From Pararhodospirillum photometricum DSM 122 (GTDB taxonomy: Bacteria; Pseudomonadota; Alphaproteobacteria; Rhodospirillales; Rhodospirillaceae): a stretch of DNA of 19,911 nucleotides. Of the stretch, positions 6,691-13,848 are shown one piece after another. Positions within the stretch are counted from its first letter, which is position 1. Every line of letters begins with the position of its first letter. The stretch spans positions 3,097,659-3,117,569 of the forward strand of contig NC_017059.1 in the NCBI RefSeq assembly GCF_000284415.1. The letters run 5' to 3'. Under the pieces are notes generated by a model. The model was not told where the DNA came from. It worked only from the letters and a program-made list of their open reading frames with translations, and ran no database searches. A program made the translations under genes and the position numbers.

Positions 6691-7437
6691 ATGGGGCCCT
6701 CACACACCATGCGCGACACGCTGGAACGCTTTGCCCAGGACCAGGGCATCGGGTTGGTGCTGGCCGTGCCCTGCGGCCCGGCCGCCTGGGGCGTGCCCGG
6801 CGCCGAGGCCGAGGCCATCCAGATCACCGCCTTGTTCACCCGCCCGGCCGCGGCCTACCTGGGCTTGGCCGAACCGGCCGATGTTCTGCGGCACGAGGGC
6901 CCGCCGGCCGTGCTGGCCTGGGACACCCGGCGCGCCTTGCGCCTTGTGCTGCGCTCCAACGCCACCGTCTGGTCGTGGTTGGGCAGCCCGGGCGCCCTGA
7001 TCGGCGAGAGCGCCGCGCTTGCCGCCCTGCGCGCCCTGCTGGCCCGCACCTTGTCGCGCCAAGCCCTGCTCGGGCACGCCCTGGGCGAGGCCAAAGCGGC
7101 CATGAACACCTACCTGCCCGATGACCCCAAGGTGGCGGCACGCGCCAAGTACGGCTTGGTGATCCGCCCCCTGATGGCCGCCCAGTGGCTGCTCGACGAT
7201 CGCGACGCGCCGCCCGCCGACTGGGCCTCCTTGCGCGCCGGCCTGACCTGGACCGACGAGGCCCGCGCCCTGCTCGATGCCCTGGAGGCCGATGCCCTGC
7301 CCGAGCGCCGCGTAGCGGCCCTTGATGCCTGGATCGACAGCGTGTTTCAGGCGGCCCGCGATAAAGGCGAAGCCCTGTCCCCCCCCCGCCGCGTCGTCTT
7401 GTCCTCAAAGAGGCCGAGATCGAGGCCTTTCGCCTGA
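6691..7437 (+). CDS. RlaP-family nucleotidyltransferase-like protein with a degraded active site
   Basis: A 248-residue protein matching the RlaP family (predicted DNA polymerase beta-superfamily nucleotidyltransferase, COG3541) along residues 20-235. Supporting segments are GPAAWG, AYLGLAEPADVL, LAWDTRRALRLVLRSNATVWSWLGSP, SRQALLGHALGEAKAAMNTYL, KYGLVIRPLMAAQWLL and VAALDAWIDSVF. Family members carry ESGSRAWG...SDYD. Here the Gly-Ser serine is Pro30, and the two metal-binding aspartates align with Glu41 and Ile43, so normal nucleotidyl transfer looks lost. The last residues (after about 232, SPPRRVVLSSK...) look out of frame. They start at a nine-C run (7379-7387), beyond which the neighbouring frame reads into a cyclic-glucan-synthase sequence. 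One extra C, or a -1 shift, would fuse the two proteins. Start ATG 6691 has only a weak purine-rich site; ATG 6709 is an alternative. Confidence 0.7.
   Translation: MGPSHTMRDTLERFAQDQGIGLVLAVPCGPAAWGVPGAEAEAIQITALFTRPAAAYLGLAEPADVLRHEGPPAVLAWDTRRALRLVLRSNATVWSWLGSPGALIGESAALAALRALLARTLSRQALLGHALGEAKAAMNTYLPDDPKVAARAKYGLVIRPLMAAQWLLDDRDAPPADWASLRAGLTWTDEARALLDALEADALPERRVAALDAWIDSVFQAARDKGEALSPPRRVVLSSKRPRSRPFA
7379..7387 (+). other. Nine-C homopolymer at the RlaP-like / glucan-synthase junction
   Basis: Nine consecutive C lie where the recognisable RlaP-like sequence stops and, in the -1 frame, recognisable NdvB-type sequence starts (VLKEAEIEAFRLIARQTW, from about 7401). The NdvB frame is open back to a stop at 7362-7364, so its only upstream continuation is through this run. 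Ten C would give one continuous reading frame from 6691 to 12950. It could be a sequencing or assembly indel, a slippage switch, or simply the scar of a deletion. Confidence 0.6.
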
Positions 7438-7472
7438 TTGCACGGCAGACTTGGCGCTATTTCGAGACCTTT

Positions 7473-10400
7473 GTGACGGTGTCAGACAATCATCTGCCGC
7501 CTGACAATGTTCAAGAAAGTCCCGAGCGGGTTATCGCACACCGAACGTCTCCCACCAACATTGGCTTGTACCTGCTTTCTGCCGCATCAGCACGGGATTT
7601 TGGCTGGGCTGGGACCACGCAAACTATCGAACGTCTTGAAGCCACACTGGCAACGCTTGCGACACTGCCTCGCTATAATGGGCATTTTTTCAATTGGTAC
7701 GACACAAGAGACGGGCGCGTCATGGATCCGGCCTATGTCTCATCGGTTGATAGCGGCAATCTGGCGGGTCATCTGATTGCGTTGGCCAACACCTGTGAGG
7801 AATGGACCGAGGCCCTGCTCGCCCCCGAGATGGCCCAGGGGTTGCGCGAAACCCTGTCCTTAACCCGAGAGGCGATCGAGACGCTGGTCGCCGGGCGGCG
7901 CGACCGGGTGGCCTCGCTCACCCCGGTGCTCGACGAGATGGAAAGCGCTTTGCGGGGCGATATCCCCATCGACGCCCAGTTGCCGATGTTGCAGCGCCTT
8001 TCGGAAAAGGCAACCCGGGCGGCGCTGGGGCTGACGGTCCCTCTGGCCGACACCGATACTTCCGATCTGCTGTTTTGGGTGGGCGCTTTGTCCCAAAGCG
8101 TGTTGGAACAAGACCGCGACCGTCGCCTGATCGCCCAGGACCCGGAGGCTTTGCGGGGCCGACTGCGTGCCGTGGCACACACGGCGCGGACCCTGGCGAT
8201 GGGGATGGATTTCACCTTTCTCTTTGATCCCAAGCGTAAATTGCTGTCGATCGGCTATTCCCTGGCCAACAGCCGCCTTGATCCGACCTGTTACAACCTT
8301 TTGGCGTCGGAAGCGCGCTTGGCCAGCCTGTTTGCCATCGCCAAGGGCGATATTCCGACCCGGCACTGGTTCCATTTGGGGCGTGAGACCGCTCCCCTGG
8401 GGTCGGGCTTCGCCCTGGTGTCGTGGTCGGGATCAATGTTCGAGTACCTGATGCCCTCGCTGGTCATGCGGGCCCCCCCGGACAGCTTGCTAGAGCGCAC
8501 CAGCCGCTTGGTCGTCACCTGCCAGAAGGCCTACGGCCGCGCGCTGGGGGTGCCGTGGGGCATCTCGGAATCCGCCTATAACGCACGCGACCCGGACTTG
8601 ATCTATCAGTACTCGGCCTTTGGGGTTCCGGGGCTGGGGCTCAAGCGCGGGCTTGCCGATAATGTGGTCATCGCCCCTTATGCCACGGCCCTGGCCGCCA
8701 TGGTCGATCCTGCTGCGGCGGTGGCCAATTTCGCGCGTCTAGCCCAGATCGGCGCGCGGGGGCGTCATGGTTTCTACGAAGCCCTTGACTATACTCCCTT
8801 GCGTCTCTCCGAGGGAGAAGACATGGCGGTGGTTCACTGTTTCATGGCCCACCACCAGGGGATGACTCTTGTCGCCCTCGACAACGTGGTGCACAAGGGG
8901 CGCGTGCGGTTGCGCTTTCATCGCGAACGCATGATTCAATCGTGCGATCTTCTTTTGCAAGAGCGGGTGCCGCGCGATGTCTTGATCCCGTCGCCCTCGC
9001 TGCGCGAAGGGATGGAGACGGCGGCGGAAACCCTGGGCACTCCCCCGGCGACCCGTCACCTCGGCGGTTCCCCGGACGGTCCCCCCCAGGTGCTCTTGCT
9101 GTCCAATGGCTCCTATGCCGTGATGATCAGTGCCGGTGGAGGGGGCTACAGCCGCTGGCGTACCTTGGCGATCACCCGCTGGCACGAGGATGTGACCCGG
9201 GATGACGCCGGATCTTTGATCTTTTTGCGCAATCTTCATACCGGATTGGGATGGTCGGCCTGTGGTGCCGGTCCCGGCAGCGTTCCCGACACCGAGGAGG
9301 TGGTGTTCGACGAGGACCGGGCGCTTTTTACCCGGCGCGATGGCGCCCTCACCACCAGTTTGGAAGTCCTGGTGTCGGGGGAGGACGATGCCGAGGTCCG
9401 CCGACTGTCGGTGTGCAACAGCGGTTTTACCCCAGTGGAGGTGGAGATCACCTCGTATGCCGAGCTTGTCCTGGGGCCGGCGGCGATGGATGCGACCCAT
9501 CCGGCCTTTGCCAAACTGTTCGTGGAGACCGCCTATCTGCCCGAGGTCGAGGCCCTGATCGCCACCCGCCGGTCCCGGGCCCCCACCGACCCGGCCATGT
9601 GGGCGGCGCATTTCGCGGTGGTCGAGGGGCCCCGCGTCGCGGCGGTGCAGTACGAAAGCGATCGCGCCCGCTTTCTGGGGCGCAACCGCACCGTGGCAAC
9701 CGCCCAGGCCCTACAGCCCGGGGCACGGTTGTCGAATACCACGGGCGTGGTTTTGGATCCCGTGTTTGCCTTGCGTCACCGGGTGGTCGTTGCGCCGGGC
9801 GCGGTGGCGTGCGTGTTCTTCTGGACCTTGGCGGCGCCGTCGCGCCCTGATCTCCTGTCGTTAATCGACAAGCACCACGATCACAATGCCTTCGATCGGG
9901 CTAAGGCCCTGGCCTGGACCCAAGGTCAGATCCAGTTGCACCATCTGGGCATTGAGGGACGCGAGGCTGCGGATTTCCAGCGTCTGGCCGCCCCGTTGCT
10001 GTATGCCGACCCGCGTTTTCGCTCCGCGTCGCAAACCATCACGACGGGGGTTGGGCCCCAATCGGGGATGTGGGCCCTGGGGATTTCCGGGGATCTTCCC
10101 GTGGTGGTTCTGACCATTACCGACATCGCCGACCTAGCCCAGGTGCGTCAGATGCTCCGCGCTCATGAGTATTGGCGCATCAAGGGGTTGGCGGTGGATT
10201 TGGTGATCCTTAATGAACATGCCTCGTCCTACCGACAAGATCTGCAAGCCGCTGTCGAGGGGGCGGTGCGTCATAATCTGTCGCGCCCGCGCGGGGACCT
10301 GGATCCAGGCTGGGGCACCGTTTACGCCTTGCGAACCGACCTTATGAGTCTGCCCTCTCGAGCTTTGCTGCTGTCTGTGGCCCGGGTCGTCTTGGGCGCG

Positions 10401-12950
10401 GGGCAAGGTGTGCTGAGTGCCTGGCTGGCCCGGCGCCCGCCTCCGCCGCCTCGCGTTGTGGTCTCGCCGCGCTTGGTGCCAAACTGGCGGATATCCCGGG
10501 GGGCCACACCGCCGGCCCGGCCCGTGCCCACGCCCTCCGAGCTGGAATTTTTCAATGGTCTTGGAGGATTCGACGACAACGGGCGGGTCTATGTCATTCA
10601 CCTTGAGAACGGCCGGACCACGCCCTTGCCCTGGATCAATGTCATCGCCAATCCCCAGTTCGGGTTTCAGGTTTCGGCCGAGGGCAGCGGCTACACATGG
10701 GCCGGCAACAGCCGCGAAAACCAGCTAACGCCCTGGTCGAACGACCCGGTGAGCGATCCCGCCGGCGAGGCACTTTACCTGCGTGATGAGGTCAGTGGCG
10801 CGTTTTGGTGTCCCACCGCCCAGCCCCGGCGCGACGACGGCCCCTACACGGCGCACCACGGTTTCGGGTTCAGCCGCTTCGACCATACGGCCCACGGGAT
10901 CGCGACGAGCTTGGTTCAAAGCGTGCCGCTTGCCGAGCCGGTCAAGATCTCCCGCCTGACATTGCGCAATCTCTCGGGGCTGACCCGCCATGTGTCGGTG
11001 ACGGCCTATGTGGACTGGGTTTTGGGGAGCACCCGGGGGACCTCCGGCCCCTTCTTGGTAACGGCCTGTGATGAACCGACGGGCGCGGTCTTGGCTCGCA
11101 ACCCCTGGCGGCTTGAGGGGGCCGACAAGGTCGCTTTTCTCGACATGGGCGGCAGCCAAACCTCCTGGACCGCCGATCGCACCGAGTTTCTGGGGCGCCA
11201 TGGCACCATGGCGGCCCCGGCCGCGCTGACCGGGCGCGCCGTGTTGTCGGGGCACTGCGGTGTGGGGCTGGATCCTTGTGGCGCGGTCCGTCGCGAGGTG
11301 GTGCTGGAGCCGGGTCAGACTCTGGAGGTGGTGATCTTTTTGGGCCAAGGTCAGACCCTGACCGAGGCGCGCGCCCTGATCATGCGGTGGCGCAACGCCG
11401 ATCTTGACCAGATCCAGGCCGAGGTGAAGGCTTTTTGGGATAAAATTCTTGGCGCCGTTCAGGTCAAGAGCCCGGACCGGGCCATGGATATCCTGTTAAA
11501 CGGCTGGCTGCTTTACCAGACCATTGCCTGTCGCTTGTGGGCGCGCGCCGCCTTTTATCAGGCCAGCGGAGCCTACGGGTTTCGCGATCAGGTGCAAGAC
11601 GGCATGGCCCTGAGCTTGGCCTGGCCCGAGGAAACCCGGCGCCACCTGCTGAGTGCCGCGAGCCGTCAGTTTGTGGAGGGCGATGTTCAGCACTGGTGGA
11701 TGCCCGACACCGGTCTTGGGGTGCGCACGCACATTTCGGACGATCGGGTCTGGCTGGCCTTCGCCATCGCCACGTATGTCCGAACCTCGGGGGATGTGGC
11801 GGTCTTGGATGAGATGGTCCCCTTTTTGGACGGCCCCGCGCTACTCCCCGGCGACGCCGATGCCTGTTTCCAGCCAACGCGCGCCGACGTTGTGGCGTCC
11901 CTGTTCGAGCACGGGGCCCGGGGTATCGATCAGGCCTTGAGCCTGCGCGGCGAAAACGGGTTGCCCCTGATCGGCACCGGCGACTGGAACGACGGCATGA
12001 ACCGGGTGGGCAGCGCCGGACGCGGTGAAAGTGTGTGGTTGGGCTGGCTGTTGTGCCGGACCCTTGAGATGTTCGCTGCCCTGGCCGACCCCCGCGATCC
12101 CTCCCGGGCCCGACACTGGCGCACCGAGGCTAAGGCGTTGCGCCACGCCCTGGAGGGGGCGGCCTGGGATGGTGCCTGGTACCGCCGCGCCACCTACGAC
12201 GACGGCAGTTGGCTGGGATCGTCGGACAACGACGAGTGCCGGATTGATTCCATCGCCCAGTCCTGGGCCGTTTTGTCCGGCGTTGCCTCGCCAGCCCGGG
12301 GCGCGGTGGCAATGGAGTCTTTGGCGCGCCACCTTCTGCGGCCGCAAGACGGGGTGGCGCTGTTGTTCGAGCCGCCGTTCGCAGCTACCCTGCGCGACCC
12401 GGGATACATCAAGGGCTACCCTCCGGGCCTTCGTGAAAACGGCGGCCAATATACCCATGCGGCCCTGTGGGCGGTGCTGGCCTTTGCCCGCCTGGGGGAT
12501 GGTGACAAGGCCGAGGCCCTGTTCGCCCTTCTTAACCCCATCCGTCATGCCCTGACGCCTGAGGCTGTGGAGCGCTACAAGGTCGAGCCCTATGTCGTTG
12601 CCGCCGACGTGTATGCGGTGGCCCCCCATATCGGGCGCGGCGGATGGACGTGGTATACGGGCGCCGCCGGATGGATGTCTCAAGCCGGGATCGAGGGGCT
12701 GTTGGGGCTGCGTCGCCAAGGAGCGGTGTTGGTGATGCGGCCCTGCCTGCCGCGCTCCTGGGAAGAGGTGGAGATCACCCTGACAATCGACGAAACCCGG
12801 TATGTCGTTTGCGTCGAACGGCGGATCTCAAACGGAACACACCTCATGACCGCACAGCTTGATGGCCGCCCTGTGCCGTGCCTTGGCGGATGTTTCCGAG
12901 CCCCCCTCGATCAAGGACAGCATACGGCGTGTCTGACTATTCATGAGTAA
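7473..12950 (+). CDS. Cyclic beta-1,2-glucan synthase C-terminal part (GH189-like cyclisation domain + GH94), lacking GT84
   Basis: 1825 residues homologous to the C-terminal two-thirds of NdvB/ChvB/Cgs (usually about 2800 aa). Residues 20-110 hold AHRTSPTNIGLYLL, FNWYDTRDGR and VSSVDSGNLAGHLIAL. About 246-495 is the glucoamylase-like part of the cyclisation domain (LFDPKRKLLSIGYSLANSRLD, WSGSMFEYLMPSLVM, VPWGISESAYNARD, HHQGMTLVALDNV). Beta-sandwich domains start near 539 and 1022 (ELEFFNGLGGFDDNGR). The GH94 (alpha/alpha)6 barrel follows, with YGFRDQVQDGMAL near 1365, the catalytic motif GDWNDG (1503-1508, probable acid Asp1507) and GWTWYTGAAGW at the end. Transmembrane helices and the GT84 synthase domain are absent, so it is probably a soluble cytoplasmic enzyme acting on existing linear beta-1,2-glucan. 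The GTG start is poor: family sequence continues upstream to about 7401 (IARQTWRYFETFV), so the true N-terminus, or a fusion to the RlaP-like gene, is unsettled. Composition is AT-richer up to about 7790. Confidence 0.85.
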   Translation: MTVSDNHLPPDNVQESPERVIAHRTSPTNIGLYLLSAASARDFGWAGTTQTIERLEATLATLATLPRYNGHFFNWYDTRDGRVMDPAYVSSVDSGNLAGHLIALANTCEEWTEALLAPEMAQGLRETLSLTREAIETLVAGRRDRVASLTPVLDEMESALRGDIPIDAQLPMLQRLSEKATRAALGLTVPLADTDTSDLLFWVGALSQSVLEQDRDRRLIAQDPEALRGRLRAVAHTARTLAMGMDFTFLFDPKRKLLSIGYSLANSRLDPTCYNLLASEARLASLFAIAKGDIPTRHWFHLGRETAPLGSGFALVSWSGSMFEYLMPSLVMRAPPDSLLERTSRLVVTCQKAYGRALGVPWGISESAYNARDPDLIYQYSAFGVPGLGLKRGLADNVVIAPYATALAAMVDPAAAVANFARLAQIGARGRHGFYEALDYTPLRLSEGEDMAVVHCFMAHHQGMTLVALDNVVHKGRVRLRFHRERMIQSCDLLLQERVPRDVLIPSPSLREGMETAAETLGTPPATRHLGGSPDGPPQVLLLSNGSYAVMISAGGGGYSRWRTLAITRWHEDVTRDDAGSLIFLRNLHTGLGWSACGAGPGSVPDTEEVVFDEDRALFTRRDGALTTSLEVLVSGEDDAEVRRLSVCNSGFTPVEVEITSYAELVLGPAAMDATHPAFAKLFVETAYLPEVEALIATRRSRAPTDPAMWAAHFAVVEGPRVAAVQYESDRARFLGRNRTVATAQALQPGARLSNTTGVVLDPVFALRHRVVVAPGAVACVFFWTLAAPSRPDLLSLIDKHHDHNAFDRAKALAWTQGQIQLHHLGIEGREAADFQRLAAPLLYADPRFRSASQTITTGVGPQSGMWALGISGDLPVVVLTITDIADLAQVRQMLRAHEYWRIKGLAVDLVILNEHASSYRQDLQAAVEGAVRHNLSRPRGDLDPGWGTVYALRTDLMSLPSRALLLSVARVVLGAGQGVLSAWLARRPPPPPRVVVSPRLVPNWRISRGATPPARPVPTPSELEFFNGLGGFDDNGRVYVIHLENGRTTPLPWINVIANPQFGFQVSAEGSGYTWAGNSRENQLTPWSNDPVSDPAGEALYLRDEVSGAFWCPTAQPRRDDGPYTAHHGFGFSRFDHTAHGIATSLVQSVPLAEPVKISRLTLRNLSGLTRHVSVTAYVDWVLGSTRGTSGPFLVTACDEPTGAVLARNPWRLEGADKVAFLDMGGSQTSWTADRTEFLGRHGTMAAPAALTGRAVLSGHCGVGLDPCGAVRREVVLEPGQTLEVVIFLGQGQTLTEARALIMRWRNADLDQIQAEVKAFWDKILGAVQVKSPDRAMDILLNGWLLYQTIACRLWARAAFYQASGAYGFRDQVQDGMALSLAWPEETRRHLLSAASRQFVEGDVQHWWMPDTGLGVRTHISDDRVWLAFAIATYVRTSGDVAVLDEMVPFLDGPALLPGDADACFQPTRADVVASLFEHGARGIDQALSLRGENGLPLIGTGDWNDGMNRVGSAGRGESVWLGWLLCRTLEMFAALADPRDPSRARHWRTEAKALRHALEGAAWDGAWYRRATYDDGSWLGSSDNDECRIDSIAQSWAVLSGVASPARGAVAMESLARHLLRPQDGVALLFEPPFAATLRDPGYIKGYPPGLRENGGQYTHAALWAVLAFARLGDGDKAEALFALLNPIRHALTPEAVERYKVEPYVVAADVYAVAPHIGRGGWTWYTGAAGWMSQAGIEGLLGLRRQGAVLVMRPCLPRSWEEVEITLTIDETRYVVCVERRISNGTHLMTAQLDGRPVPCLGGCFRAPLDQGQHTACLTIHE

Positions 12951-12976
12951 CGATGCGGCCAGCGTCGTGAAGGCTG

Positions 12977-12999
12977 ACCGCCGCAAGGGCCGTGGCGGT
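12977..12999 (+). terminator. Terminator-like hairpin after the glucan-synthase-like gene
   Basis: ACCGCC (12977-12982) pairs with GGCGGT (12994-12999) around an 11-base loop, followed by TTAT. It begins 26 bases after the stop codon. The stem is short, so strength is uncertain. Confidence 0.45.
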
Positions 13000-13043
13000 T
13001 TATGGGGGGCGGGGAGAGCGGGGCGCGGCCTGTTTGTCGTGCC

Positions 13044-13072
13044 TTGACGGCTCCGGGCAAACCGGTTTTTCT
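13044..13072 (+). promoter_or_regulatory. Promoter with AAACCGGTTT operator, upstream of the CGNR regulator
   Basis: TTGACG (13044-13049), a 17-base spacer and TTTTCT (13067-13072) form a plausible promoter. The perfect palindrome AAACCGGTTT (13059-13068) lies in the spacer and touches the -10. The same 10 bases recur inside the promoter of the neighbouring transporter gene. Seven bases separate the -10 from ATG 13080, so transcription would start at or next to the start codon (a leaderless mRNA). Autoregulation by the CGNR protein is inferred. Confidence 0.5.
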
Positions 13073-13079
13073 CGTTGGT

Positions 13080-13655
13080 ATGAAAACCCCCCAGGAATTT
13101 CGCTTTAATGCCGGCCGCCTCGCGCTGGATTTACCGGCGACGGTGCGGCGGCGTGCTTCAACGCCCATGGATGTGTTGGCGTCTCCGGGGGCGCCGGCGC
13201 GGTGGTTGCGGGAGGCTGGGCTGGTGGCGGAGCTTCTGCCCTTGTCCGAGGCGCAGGAAACCGCCCTGCGGCGGCTGCGCGAGACCATTTGGACCCTGGC
13301 CGATGCGGTGATCCGCGATGCCGCCTTGCCCTCCGAGGCGGTGGATCACCTCAACGCGGTGGCCGCCCGGCCGGTGCCCATCCCCCAGCTTGAGGCCGCC
13401 TCCTTGACGCTGTGCTGGAGGGCGGCCGATCCGGTCGAGGCGGCGCTGGCCACCATCGCCCGCGACGCGCTGGATCTTTTGGGCGGCCCCTTGCGCCCCC
13501 GGATCAAGGCATGCGGCCAGCCGGATTGCCAGATGCTGTTTCTCGACACCTCGCCCAGTGTACGGCGGCGGTGGTGCTCGATGGACCGCTGCGGCAGCCG
13601 GGCCAAGGGCGGAGCGTTCCGCCAGCGCCAGAAAGACACGACCCCGTCGTCCTGA
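13080..13655 (+). CDS. CGNR zinc-finger transcriptional regulator (ABATE domain)
   Basis: A 191-residue protein of the ABATE/zf-CGNR family, putative stress- or signal-responsive DNA-binding regulators. The N-terminal ABATE domain begins with FRFNAGRLALDLPATV, the family's hallmark opening, and runs to about residue 130. The C-terminal zinc finger has Cys145, Cys150, Cys166 and Cys171 in the context CGQPDCQMLFLDTS...RRWCSMDRCGSRAKGGAFRQRQ. The name-giving CGNR reads CGSR here, a conservative change. ATG 13080 was chosen over an in-frame ATG at 13002 because the family starts just before the FxFxxGRLALD motif and because a promoter ends at 13072. There is almost no ribosome site, in keeping with leaderless translation. 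A strong hairpin separates it from the EamA transporter downstream, and both genes carry the same palindrome in their promoters, which suggests this protein controls both. Confidence 0.85.
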   Translation: MKTPQEFRFNAGRLALDLPATVRRRASTPMDVLASPGAPARWLREAGLVAELLPLSEAQETALRRLRETIWTLADAVIRDAALPSEAVDHLNAVAARPVPIPQLEAASLTLCWRAADPVEAALATIARDALDLLGGPLRPRIKACGQPDCQMLFLDTSPSVRRRWCSMDRCGSRAKGGAFRQRQKDTTPSS

Positions 13656-13681
13656 GTAGACGCGCCCGTCGCGCCACCGCT

Positions 13682-13717
13682 GACAACGGCCCCTCCGGGA
13701 TCGGGGGGGCCGTTGTC
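13682..13717 (+). terminator. Strong hairpin between the CGNR regulator and the EamA gene
   Basis: GACAACGGCCCC (13682-13693) pairs perfectly with GGGGCCGTTGTC (13706-13717), a 12-bp stem with a 12-base loop, 26 bases after the regulator's stop. There is no T-run. It probably ends the regulator transcript and keeps the transporter under its own promoter. Confidence 0.65.
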
Positions 13718-13736
13718 GTGTCTGGGGGGCTGTGGC

Positions 13737-13772
13737 TTTACAAAACCTGTTAAACCGGTTTATGTGGTTTGT
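13737..13772 (+). promoter_or_regulatory. Promoter overlapped by an extended AAACC/GGTTT dyad, upstream of the EamA gene
   Basis: TTTACA (13737-13742) is a good -35; TTTATG (13759) or TATGTG (13761) serves as a weak -10 at 16 or 18 bases. Across it lies a 28-base dyad: AAACC (13743-13747), TGT, TAAACCGGTTTA (13751-13762, perfect), TGT, GGTTT (13766-13770). All arms are symmetric about 13756/13757. The core AAACCGGTTT is shared with the regulator's promoter at 13059-13068. A repressor bound here would block RNA polymerase directly. Confidence 0.6.
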
Positions 13773-13848
13773 AAGCAGCGGCGGCCCCGGGTCACCGAAC
13801 CCAAGACCAGCGCCCCGCGTCCTCCCTCTTCAAGCATGGAGCCAAGCC

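Noticed and set aside
13732..13848. An upstream in-frame extension of the EamA transporter
   Set aside because: It would start upstream of the likely promoter -10. The added residues are not membrane-like, and ATG 13849 has a good GGAG ribosome site.
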